Shown here: piece by piece, positions 1 through 6,602 of the stretch
How positions within the stretch are numbered: position 1 is the stretch's first letter
Layout: each line of letters starts with the position of its first letter
DNA from: DATEMK01 sp035275625
Lineage (GTDB): Bacteria; Bacteroidota; Bacteroidia; AKYH767-A; OLB10
Reading direction: 5' to 3'
DNA length: 6,638 nt
Assembly (NCBI GenBank): GCA_035275625.1
Contig: DATEMK010000172.1
Span: forward strand, 1 to 6,638
Translations under genes and position numbers: made by a program
The notes under the pieces: generated by a model
What the model was told of the DNA's origin: nothing
The model's input: the letters and a program-made list of their open reading frames with translations, nothing else
Databases searched by the model: none

Positions 1-204
1 GAAAAAATTTTTATCAATTCCATCCGCAGGGAAAACGTAGTTGGAATACACTCTGTAAACTACCAGTCAGAAATTGATAAAATAGAAATAAAGCACGAAG
101 CATTCAGCCGCAAAGGTTTTGCACAAGGAGCTATTCTTGCTGCCCAATGGATAATTGGTAAAAAAGGATTTTTTGAAATGAAAGATTTATTGAAGGAATT
201 CTGA
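1..204 (+). CDS. dapB: 4-hydroxy-tetrahydrodipicolinate reductase (DapB), C-terminal fragment
   Basis: Frame 1 is open from the window edge to TGA at 202-204 and gives 67 residues; the start lies outside the window. DapB reduces 4-hydroxy-tetrahydrodipicolinate to tetrahydrodipicolinate with NAD(P)H in the cytoplasmic diaminopimelate/lysine pathway. The visible part matches the C-terminus of the family: SIRRENVVGIHSV (residues 7-19), then IKHEAFSRKGFAQGAILAAQW (30-50), the counterpart of the E. coli segment ITHKASSRMTFANGA, then a GKKGFFEMKDLL ending. The catalytic His/Lys motif and the NAD(P)-binding Rossmann fold would lie upstream and cannot be checked. The C-terminal end appears intact, because the stop is preserved although a small element has apparently inserted right behind it. 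It converges on the minus-strand lipoprotein gene. Identification is from recalled family motifs, not a search. Confidence 0.9.
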   Translation, partial: EKIFINSIRRENVVGIHSVNYQSEIDKIEIKHEAFSRKGFAQGAILAAQWIIGKKGFFEMKDLLKEF

Positions 205-206
205 TA
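195..206. repeat. 12-bp direct repeat, left copy (putative target-site duplication)
   Basis: GGAATTCTGATA is repeated exactly at 332-343. The left copy contains the last two sense codons and the TGA stop of dapB. The two copies bracket the palindromic element at 207-331, as a target-site duplication would. Twelve bases is long for such a duplication but within the known range. Confidence 0.7.
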
Positions 207-331
207 GTGTCTCATCTTAAAATTATTTAAGTGAATTTTAGTGCCTTCGCGTCTTTGTGGCAAAGAATAACAGCCACTAAGTCACTAAGACACAAAGAAG
301 CACTAAGAAAAAATCAAACTGGGACACGACC
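207..331. mobile_element. MITE-like non-coding palindromic element, copy 1
   Basis: This 125-bp segment has imperfect inverted ends: GTGTCTCATCTT at the left and, read from the other strand near 327, GTGTCCCAGTTT. It has no coding capacity. Its centre is a GC-richer imperfect palindrome with CACTAAG repeats. It is flanked by an exact 12-bp direct repeat. The copy at 2728-2880 shares both ends: the left ends match at 12 of 14 bases (GTGtCTCATcTTAA against GTGcCTCATtTTAA) and the right ends at 12 of 14 (TCAAACTGgGAcAC against TCAAACTGaGAgAC). Size, ends, duplication and a second copy point to a small non-autonomous element that would need a transposase in trans; none is in the window. CACTAAG/CACAAAG strings of this kind are, from memory, common in dispersed intergenic repeats of Bacteroidota. 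Between convergent genes it could also end transcription from both sides, but no U-tract makes this certain. Confidence 0.6.
238..306. repeat. Central imperfect palindrome of copy 1 with CACTAAG repeats
   Basis: The left arm at 238-261 (TTAGTGC...GTGGC) pairs with the longer right arm at 273-306 (GCCAC...GCACTAA). The outermost 7 bp and innermost 5 bp are perfect and the middle is imperfect. The loop is 11 nt (262-272). The right arm carries CACTAAG at 275-281, 283-289 and 301-307 plus the variant CACAAAG at 291-297, giving 8-base periodicity over the first three units. RNA from either strand could form a hairpin here, so it may act as a two-way terminator between the convergent genes; that role is inferred. 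Confidence 0.55.
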
Positions 332-343
332 GGAATTCTGATA
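332..343. repeat. 12-bp direct repeat, right copy
   Basis: Exact second copy of GGAATTCTGATA. Removing 195-331 rejoins ...TTGAAGGAATTCTGATAAATAA and would leave only about 31 bp between the dapB stop and the stop of the convergent lipoprotein gene, a plausible ancestral arrangement. Confidence 0.7.
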
Positions 344-372
344 AATAATTTTTCAACGTACAATAATTAAAA

Positions 373-2631
373 TTACATCTGGTGATGCTGATGATGCGGT
401 TCCTTAAGTTTCCATTGAAAAGTTTTATACTCAGCCGGAGTCAGTTCACCCCCTTCGGTCAAAAGATATTTTTTTCCCGCTTCAATGTTTTTGAACGATT
501 GATGAGTTTGCTCTTTGTTGGGCCATGTTACATCTAATGTATTCACAACAGTTGCGCTGCCAAGGCCAATTTCCAATTGCAGGCTCGATGCCCCGAAACT
601 GCCCCCCGTATTCACTGTTCTGTATATAGTTCGCGGAGTTCCGTTCTCCGTTATTTCAAGGCGAATTACCGCGCCAACCGCTGTGCGATTTGATTTTGTT
701 CCCGTAAGTTTCAACACGATCCAGTTATTCTTATTACCGGGATTATTAAACAGGGCGTTCCTGAAATTATCTCCTTCATACGCACCGCCAATAACCTCAT
801 AAATATCATTGTCTCCATCGTTATCTAAATCTCCGAATCCGACACCGTGCCCTTTTTGAATGTTTCCAAAACCTCCGTCATTGGTAACATCAGTGAACGA
901 TTTCCCTTTTTGATTAAGCCACATTCTGTTCGGAACTATTGACTTTAAGTTGGGAACCCCGGTCCCGATATAAAAATCAAGATAGCCGTCATTATTAATA
1001 TCTCCGAAATTGGAACCCATTGCGTACATCACTCTTGAAACGCCTGCTTCTTTTGTCACATCTTCAAATGTGCCATCGCGATTGTTATGGTAAAGGCGCG
1101 GGAGTTCTGCAATTTGTTTCCTTCCTGTCAATGCAAGAACTTCATCCGCTCCCACATGTATGAATCGCGGAAAATCATAGCCGCAGACAAAAATATCATC
1201 CCATCCGTCATTATCGTAATCAAAAAACCACGTTGGAAAGCTCCAGTGCGGTTGCTGTACCCCTGCTTTCGCACCCGCCTCTTCAAATTTCCAGTCATCA
1301 ATATTTGTCCCTCCCCTGTTCATGAAAAGTTTATTTTCCCCTCCGAAAACCGAAAGATAAAGGTCGGGCAACCCATTGTGATCAACATCACCCGAAGAAC
1401 AGCCTTTTACCATGCCAATTACATCGAGTCCCAATTTTTTGGCAACTTCCGTGAATGTACCGTTGCCATTATTAAAATACATTTCACATGGATTGGTAAA
1501 ATTATCCCCTGATTCATGCCCTATAAAAACATCAAGGAAACCATCCATATTAAAATCAGCCCAGCTTGCCGTTTGAGTGGGGTGCTCCGAATAAATTCCT
1601 GCTTCTACTGTCACGTCTTCGAATTTCCCGTTGCCCATATTTTTAAGCAGCGATTTTGGTTGATTCCCGCTTGTATTCATCCATCCGCCACGCAAAATAA
1701 AAATATCGGGAAACCCGTCATTGTTATAATCAGCATGTGTCATATTCAAGCCTCCCGTTTCTCCGGCCAGGCCCGCTTCAGTTGTCTTGTCTGTAAAGGA
1801 ACCATCCCCGTTATTGATGAAAAAACGAACCTGGTCAGTCAGGTTCCAGGAGCTTGCCATAATATCGAGGTATCCGTCCCCGTTAAAATCTTCAACACAG
1901 CAGCCTCCTGCATGACTATTTGCATCAATACCCAGCAAGGTGGCAATATTTTCAAACCTCGGAATTTTTCCTTTAGAAGCAAATGCTGATTCAGGGATCC
2001 TCCACTTTTCAGGAACGCTTTTCGGGTATTCTCCGAGTGTCATATATGCCAGGTTCAGGAGCCAGACAGAGCTTAAATCTTGCGGAAATTTTTCAAGAAT
2101 ATGTTTAAAAACCTCTGCCGCTTTGGTTGAACCGGTTTTCATTTGATGAATGGCAGGATTTTGCAGGGGGACAATGCAGGAATACCCGTTATGATTCATG
2201 ATGCAATTGTCCTGTTCGCCCAAACGCATGTATGCAATGCCAAGCAAATCGAAAAGTGGTTTTTTATCTTCCGTTATATTATTCTCCTGCGCTTCTGTCA
2301 TCTTGATTAACTGTTCGGTTGCTTCAATGGCTTCTTTTGTTCTCCCTGCATTCAGCAGTTCCATTGCATAGTAATAAAACATCCGCCCTTTTGAAATCTG
2401 GTCAGTAGTTGCGTCCATTTGGTTCTTAAAAAAATCAGCACGCGCGTTGTTAAGAAAAGCATTGTCCTCCACAGAAAAATGTGCCTGGATGTATTGCAGC
2501 CGTTCCGCCATTTTTTGCGTGCCAGCTTGCTTTGCAGCAGGCGCAGCGGGTTCTTTGTCCGTTTTCTTTTCAGTGGATGATTTACATCCGGACAGCAATA
2601 AAAAAAATATAAGATAATAGTTACATCGCAT
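373..2631 (-). CDS. TPR-like + FG-GAP/VCBS seven-bladed propeller + ASPIC/UnbV lipoprotein (CRTAC1-like)
   Basis: The protein has 752 residues. A signal peptide ends in the lipobox LSGC with Cys16 as the lipidated residue, followed by a Lys/Glu/Pro/Ala-rich linker (17-40). Residues about 41-205 are helical and TPR-like (around 83-111 and 168-201). Seven calcium-type loops follow at 248 (DFNGDGYLD), 301, 359, 415, 471, 544 and 601, spaced 53-73 residues, each followed by a hydrophobic strand; this fits a seven-bladed FG-GAP/VCBS propeller over about 225-630. The loop at 415 (DVDHNGLPD) has Asn for the third Asp. Residues 635-725 form an ASPIC/UnbV domain (NNWIVLKLTGTKSNRTAVGA, then a GLG turn and VTWPN). 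The tail ends PHHQHHQM. The protein is expected to be exported by Sec and lipid-anchored; the ligand is unknown. The start is secure: an in-frame TAA lies 27 nt upstream with no ATG, GTG or TTG between, and this ATG gives the lipoprotein signal. No Shine-Dalgarno is present, as is usual in Bacteroidota. It is divergent from the 1195-residue lipoprotein gene. Confidence 0.9.
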   Translation of the reverse strand: MRCNYYLIFFLLLSGCKSSTEKKTDKEPAAPAAKQAGTQKMAERLQYIQAHFSVEDNAFLNNARADFFKNQMDATTDQISKGRMFYYYAMELLNAGRTKEAIEATEQLIKMTEAQENNITEDKKPLFDLLGIAYMRLGEQDNCIMNHNGYSCIVPLQNPAIHQMKTGSTKAAEVFKHILEKFPQDLSSVWLLNLAYMTLGEYPKSVPEKWRIPESAFASKGKIPRFENIATLLGIDANSHAGGCCVEDFNGDGYLDIMASSWNLTDQVRFFINNGDGSFTDKTTEAGLAGETGGLNMTHADYNNDGFPDIFILRGGWMNTSGNQPKSLLKNMGNGKFEDVTVEAGIYSEHPTQTASWADFNMDGFLDVFIGHESGDNFTNPCEMYFNNGNGTFTEVAKKLGLDVIGMVKGCSSGDVDHNGLPDLYLSVFGGENKLFMNRGGTNIDDWKFEEAGAKAGVQQPHWSFPTWFFDYDNDGWDDIFVCGYDFPRFIHVGADEVLALTGRKQIAELPRLYHNNRDGTFEDVTKEAGVSRVMYAMGSNFGDINNDGYLDFYIGTGVPNLKSIVPNRMWLNQKGKSFTDVTNDGGFGNIQKGHGVGFGDLDNDGDNDIYEVIGGAYEGDNFRNALFNNPGNKNNWIVLKLTGTKSNRTAVGAVIRLEITENGTPRTIYRTVNTGGSFGASSLQLEIGLGSATVVNTLDVTWPNKEQTHQSFKNIEAGKKYLLTEGGELTPAEYKTFQWKLKEPHHQHHQM

Positions 2632-2690
2632 AAGTGAGCGGGGTATGAATTGAATTATTTAGAAATTGAATAGTGAATCACGAATGGCAT

Positions 2691-2698
2691 CAAAGATA
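2691..2698 (-). promoter_or_regulatory. Candidate Bacteroidota -7 promoter box for the 752-residue lipoprotein gene
   Basis: Read on the minus strand this is TATCTTTG, a perfect match to the Bacteroidota primary sigma -7 consensus TAnnTTTG. It would place the transcription start near 2685 and give a leader of roughly 50-55 nt. No TTG lies at the usual 19-21 bp upstream; that zone (about 2718-2722) is a run of T on the minus strand and falls at the edge of the inserted element, which may have replaced part of the original upstream sequence. Confidence 0.45.
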
Positions 2699-2716
2699 TT
2701 ACAAAACAATAAACGG

Positions 2717-2724
2717 GAAAAATT
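2717..2724. repeat. 8-bp direct repeat flanking copy 2 (left; right copy at 2883-2890)
   Basis: GAAAAATT occurs on both sides of the second element, 3 bp outside its left end and 2 bp outside its right end. It may be a target-site duplication, but its low complexity in an AT-rich region means chance is a fair alternative. Its length also differs from the 12-bp repeat around copy 1. Confidence 0.3.
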
Positions 2725-2727
2725 TAG

Positions 2728-2880
2728 TAGTGCCTCATTTTAATTAAAACCTGTTTTTAACTCCGCGCCTTTGCGCCACCGCGTTTAAAAAAAATGAACG
2801 CAGAGGCGCGAAGACGCTGAGTAACCAAAGCCAATATTAAAAACAATCGAAATAAAAGAAAATTTCAAACTGAGAGACTA
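2728..2880. mobile_element. MITE-like non-coding palindromic element, copy 2
   Basis: This 153-bp segment has imperfect inverted ends: TAGTGCCTCATTTTAATT (2728-2745) against TAGTCTCTCAGTTTGAAA read from the other strand (2880-2863), 12 of 18 identical. Both ends are close to those of copy 1 at 207-331. It contains a GC-rich central palindrome in otherwise AT-rich DNA and no coding frame. An 8-bp direct repeat, GAAAAATT, lies just outside at 2717-2724 and 2883-2890, a weaker target-duplication candidate because it is AT-rich and a few bases from the inverted ends. Its left end lies next to the promoter zone of the minus-strand gene. Confidence 0.55.
2761..2821. repeat. GC-rich central palindrome of copy 2
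   Basis: Arms of 25 nt at 2761-2785 (CTCCGCGCCTTTGCGCC...) and 2797-2821 (AACGCAGAGGCGCGAAGACG...) pair with 5 mismatches around an 11-nt A-rich loop (2786-2796). The hairpin could form in DNA or RNA. The string AACGCAGAGGCGCGAAGACGC resembles, from memory, a dispersed intergenic repeat found in many Bacteroidota and other genomes. The 11-nt loop equals that of copy 1, although the arm sequences differ. Confidence 0.65.
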
Positions 2881-2975
2881 TTGAAAAATTGAATGGAATT
2901 TCATTTATTTCGTATTTTAGTGGCATTGATATTATTTCTGTTCTTTATTCGGTCAATAAGCAATAACTAACTACT

Positions 2976-5900
2976 ATGAAAAAAATTATTCCGAATGATT
3001 TTAATTGGTTTCAATTGCTTGCAATTTCATTGTGCTTTGCAGGCGGATGTTCATCAGATGAAAAGCGTGAACAAAATAAAATCGCACAACAGGATACTTT
3101 AAAAGAAAAACTTTTTACAAAAATTCCGGCATCAGAATCAGGAGTTGATTTTGTGAACAGCCTCACCGAAACAGATTCGTTTAACATTTTTGTTTTTGAA
3201 TATATCTATAACGGGGGAGGCGTGGCAATGGCAGATATTAATAATGACAACCTCCCGGATATTTTCCTGGCTGGCAACCAGTCTTCCTGCCAGCTGTTTT
3301 TGAATGAAGGAAATCTGCATTTCAAAAATATAACCAAATCTGCAGGTGTAAATACTGACGGATGGTGTACGGGCATAGCTGCTGCCGATGTCAATGCAGA
3401 CGGGTTAACCGATTTTTATGTTTGCCGCTCAAACCCTTTGAACCCGCCCGAACGGAGAGCAAACCTGTTATTCATCAATAACGGGAATTCAAATTTTACC
3501 GAAAGCGCCAAGGCGTATGGGTTAGATAACAAAGGATATTCGACCCATGCAACTTTTTTTGACTATGACAGGGATAATGACCTCGATATGTTTCTGATTA
3601 ACCATCCGGAAAAAAATGAAGAATTAATTTATAAGAAAATTGTAAAAAATGCAAAATACGATCCGTATGAGAGCGCCCATCTTTTCCGGAACAACGGGGA
3701 CCAGACTTTTACTGACATTACTCAATCAGCTGGCGTAGCTTCTTACGCTTTCGGATTGAGCGCCAGCATCTCTGATTTTAATAATGACGGTTACCCGGAT
3801 ATCTATGTTTGTAACGATTACACAATGTCCGATTTTTTATATATCAATAATAAAAACGGGACATTTACGGATAAGCTTTATTCTTACTTCAGGCACACAT
3901 CGCATTTTTCTATGGGTTCCGATATAGGAGAATTAAATAATGACGGGCTTCCAGACCTGGTTCAGCTCGATATGCTGCCCGAAGACAATCATCGCCAGAA
4001 AATTATGGGGGGTCCGGATAACTATGACAAATACATGCTTAAAATCAATAACGGGTATGGCCACCAGCTCATGAAAAATTGTTTGCAGCTGAACAATGGT
4101 AATGGAAGTTTCAGCGAAATTGCGGAACTGGCAGGCATTTCAAAAACAGATTGGAGCTGGGCGCCTCTCATTGCTGATTTTGACAATGACGGATACAATG
4201 ATATATTTATTACTAACGGGTACCACAGGGATGTAACAAATATGGATTTTGTCGTTTACCGTCACACAGAGCTGGGAGTAAATCCGGGTGCGTACAATGC
4301 CGGACTGAAAATGCTGAACACTGCCCCTGCCGTGAAATTGAGAAACTATATCTATAAAAACGAAGGCAACCTTACTTTTACTAATATGGCTTCAGCCTGG
4401 GGATTGGATGATAAAGTAAATTCAAATGGCGCTGTGTATTCCGATCTTGACCGTGATGGTGACCTGGATATTATAGTGAACAACCTGGATGATACAGCAT
4501 TGATTTACCGCAACAACAGCCGCGAACTAACAAGCAATTTATATTTATCTGTCCGCTTTGAAGGAGAAGGCAAAAATAAATCCGGTATGGGCGCGAAAGC
4601 CGCGCTTTATGATTCATCAGGCACGCGCATGATAGAGAACTATACCACGCGCGGCTATCTTTCAGCAGTTGAAAATATTTTGCATTTCGGTTTGGGAAAA
4701 AATAATTCTGTTAAAAAACTTGAAGTCACATGGGCTGATGGAAAAACACAAGTTCTGACAAATATCAAACCTAACAGCGAAATAGTTTTTCACTATAAAG
4801 ATGCTGTCAGCGGAAATGCAGAAAAATCTCCTGCCCCTGATTATATTTTTTCAGAAAGCACCGCCCGTTGTAAAACAAATTTCATCCACACCGAAAATGA
4901 TTTCATTGATTTCAAAAACGAACCGCTTCTGCCACATAAGTTTTCTCAGAACGGCCCGGGGATTGCTGTGGGCGATGTCAACGGGGACGGAGAAGAAGAT
5001 TTTTATATTGGCGGAGCCATGAATCAATCAGGAAAACTTTTTATTCAGAAGCCGGGCGGAGTTTTTGAATCCCGTTTTGTCAAAGCATTTGAAGATGATA
5101 AACAGTTTGAGGATATGGGTTGCCTTTTCTTTGATGCCGATAATGATGGCGATTTAGACCTTATCGTTGCCAGCGGAGGGAGCGAAGTATATAACCTTTC
5201 AGGGTATTACCAGTCACGGTTGTATTCCAATAGCGGGGACGGAAATTTCTCCCGGAACATGCAGGCATTGCCGCCAATGGGAGTAAGCTCTTCCTGCATT
5301 TCAGCAGCCGATTTTGATTCGGATGGCGACCTTGATCTTTTTATAGGAGGGCGCATCGTTCCCGGAAATTATCCGCTGAAGGCTAAAAGTTACCTGCTGA
5401 AAAATGACAACGGACATTTCACCGATGTAATTGCCGATATTGCTCCTGACCTTGAATATTGCGGGCTGGTCTGTTCCGCCCTCTGGACGGATTTCAATAA
5501 TGATGGAAAAACAGATATCATCGTTGCAGGCGAATGGATGCCGGTTTCAATTTTTGAAAACCAAAACGGAAAATTTGTGAACACTACCGCCTCTGCCGGC
5601 CTTGCTTATTCAGCCGGGTGGTGGAACAGCATCGCGTCTGCTGATTTCGACCGTGATGGTGACATGGATTATGTGCTGGGCAATTTCGGGTTGAACAATA
5701 AGATCAAAGCGTCACCTTCTAAACCTGCCTGCATTTATGCAAATGATTTCGATAAGAACGGAAGCCTCGATGCCATTATTTGTTTTACACAAACAGATGG
5801 GATCAGCTATCCTATTTATTCAAGGGATGATATGACTGACCAGGTTCGTCCGCTGAAGAAAAAATTGATTCGTTATGCCGACTATGCCGACCTTACTATA

Positions 5901-6563
5901 GACCAGGTTTTTACTCCCGAAGAAATGAAGGACGTTAAAATTTATTATTGCCATACTTTTTCAACCGGCTATCTCCGCAACGATGGAGGCGGAAAATTTT
6001 CCCTTTCTCCTTTACCTTTAGAAGCCCAGTTCTCACCCGTTTACGGCATGCTCACTGATGACTTTGATGCAGACGGAAATACAGATATTCTGCTGACGGG
6101 AAATTCGTATGCATCAGAACCGGAAATAGAACGCTATGATGCCGGTAATGGCCTTCTTCTTAAAGGAGATGGGCAGGGAAATTTTTCTCCTGTAAAATGT
6201 AACCAAAGCGGTTTTTATACTCCGCATGACGCCAAAGCAATGGCAAAAATTCAATTGCAAAACGGAAGCCGTGAAATATACCTCGTCAGTAATAATAATT
6301 CCGCTATGCAGTCTTATGAACGCAATAAAAAATTTCTTCCGAAAAATCTGCTGCGCCCTGAGCCCCTTGATATGAAAGCAGAATTGTTCTATAAAGACAA
6401 TAAAAAAACTATAGTTGAAATTCCCTACGGCTCAGGATACCTCTCTCAATCCTCACGAAAAATCAGAATTTCCGCTGAAGTAGAATATGTTTTAATCACA
6501 AACTCACAGGGTAAATCACGCAAAGTCAATTTCAGCCCCTCTCCTGCCCTTTCTGAAAAATAG
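2976..6563 (+). CDS. Large FG-GAP/VCBS lipoprotein with two seven-bladed propellers and ASPIC/UnbV domain(s)
   Basis: The protein has 1195 residues. The signal peptide ends in lipobox AGGC (Cys25) followed by SSDEK, which resembles the acidic Bacteroidota surface-export signal. The first propeller has seven calcium-type loops at 87, 138, 196, 267, 319, 401 and 490; several deviate (DINNDNLPD and DYDRDNDLD lack the Gly, ELNNDGLPD starts with Glu). An ASPIC/UnbV domain covers about 522-606 (GMGAKAALYD, GYLSAVENILHFGLG, VTWADGK). The second propeller has loops at 667, 720, 779, 839, 890, 924 and 1029. Residues 1131-1183 (GSGYLSQSSRKIRI, then ITNSQGKSRKV) look like a worn second ASPIC/UnbV domain. 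Family-typical inserts are DMLPEDN...YDKYM...GYGHQLMKN (332-368), DWSWAPLIADFDNDGY (392-407) and SRDDMTDQ...LKKK...YADYADLTIDQVF (949-979). The start is firm: in-frame TAA at 2964-2966, 9 nt before ATG. No Shine-Dalgarno is seen. The likely place is the outer membrane, probably surface-exposed; no catalytic motif is evident and the ligand is unknown. Confidence 0.9.
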   Translation: MKKIIPNDFNWFQLLAISLCFAGGCSSDEKREQNKIAQQDTLKEKLFTKIPASESGVDFVNSLTETDSFNIFVFEYIYNGGGVAMADINNDNLPDIFLAGNQSSCQLFLNEGNLHFKNITKSAGVNTDGWCTGIAAADVNADGLTDFYVCRSNPLNPPERRANLLFINNGNSNFTESAKAYGLDNKGYSTHATFFDYDRDNDLDMFLINHPEKNEELIYKKIVKNAKYDPYESAHLFRNNGDQTFTDITQSAGVASYAFGLSASISDFNNDGYPDIYVCNDYTMSDFLYINNKNGTFTDKLYSYFRHTSHFSMGSDIGELNNDGLPDLVQLDMLPEDNHRQKIMGGPDNYDKYMLKINNGYGHQLMKNCLQLNNGNGSFSEIAELAGISKTDWSWAPLIADFDNDGYNDIFITNGYHRDVTNMDFVVYRHTELGVNPGAYNAGLKMLNTAPAVKLRNYIYKNEGNLTFTNMASAWGLDDKVNSNGAVYSDLDRDGDLDIIVNNLDDTALIYRNNSRELTSNLYLSVRFEGEGKNKSGMGAKAALYDSSGTRMIENYTTRGYLSAVENILHFGLGKNNSVKKLEVTWADGKTQVLTNIKPNSEIVFHYKDAVSGNAEKSPAPDYIFSESTARCKTNFIHTENDFIDFKNEPLLPHKFSQNGPGIAVGDVNGDGEEDFYIGGAMNQSGKLFIQKPGGVFESRFVKAFEDDKQFEDMGCLFFDADNDGDLDLIVASGGSEVYNLSGYYQSRLYSNSGDGNFSRNMQALPPMGVSSSCISAADFDSDGDLDLFIGGRIVPGNYPLKAKSYLLKNDNGHFTDVIADIAPDLEYCGLVCSALWTDFNNDGKTDIIVAGEWMPVSIFENQNGKFVNTTASAGLAYSAGWWNSIASADFDRDGDMDYVLGNFGLNNKIKASPSKPACIYANDFDKNGSLDAIICFTQTDGISYPIYSRDDMTDQVRPLKKKLIRYADYADLTIDQVFTPEEMKDVKIYYCHTFSTGYLRNDGGGKFSLSPLPLEAQFSPVYGMLTDDFDADGNTDILLTGNSYASEPEIERYDAGNGLLLKGDGQGNFSPVKCNQSGFYTPHDAKAMAKIQLQNGSREIYLVSNNNSAMQSYERNKKFLPKNLLRPEPLDMKAELFYKDNKKTIVEIPYGSGYLSQSSRKIRISAEVEYVLITNSQGKSRKVNFSPSPALSEK

Positions 6564-6573
6564 CAAGCTATTA

Positions 6574-6597
6574 TATAGGTAAAAGAAATTTCCTATA
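6574..6597 (+). terminator. Weak AU-rich hairpin after the 1195-residue lipoprotein gene
   Basis: TATAGG (6574-6579) pairs with CCTATA (6592-6597), extended inward by AAA/TTT across a one-base bulge (T6580), around a 5-nt loop. It starts 10 nt after the stop codon. The stem is AU-rich and no U-tract follows, so an intrinsic terminator is only a possibility. Confidence 0.25.
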
Positions 6598-6602
6598 ACG
6601 AA

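Larger units (their letters stand above)
2632..2975. other. Divergent intergenic region between the two lipoprotein genes
   Basis: This 344-bp stretch separates the two start codons and holds no convincing small gene. From left to right it contains the untranslated leader and -7 box of the minus-strand gene (2632-2698), the second copy of the palindromic element (about 2728-2880), and a 95-bp AT-rich leader before the plus-strand gene. No riboswitch or RNA gene was recognised. The element separates the two promoter zones, so shared regulation from a single central operator seems unlikely unless the element itself carries it. Confidence 0.7.

Noticed and set aside
60..263. Minus-strand open frame over the dapB end
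   Set aside because: It is antisense to a clear DapB C-terminus, runs into the inserted element and shows no family features.
275..307. CACTAAG repeats as a small CRISPR or iteron origin
   Set aside because: There are only three exact copies inside one arm of a palindrome, without spacers or a replication gene; they are better explained as part of the dispersed element.
515..2146. Plus-strand open frames of 68-157 codons opposite the minus-strand lipoprotein gene
   Set aside because: They lie wholly inside a strongly supported gene, have no recognisable domains, and arise from the repeated DxNxDG codons read in reverse.
2933..2940. TATTTCTG as a -7 box for the plus-strand lipoprotein gene
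   Set aside because: It differs from TAnnTTTG at one base, no TTG lies at the right distance, and such strings are frequent in AT-rich DNA.
3138..5584. Small open frames on both strands within the 1195-residue gene
   Set aside because: They are shadows of a gene supported along its whole length by propeller and ASPIC motifs.
373..6563. Integrin-like or RNA-binding function suggested by FG-GAP names
   Set aside because: FG-GAP/VCBS and ASPIC/UnbV names describe the fold only; nothing in the sequence supports a specific ligand or enzymatic role.
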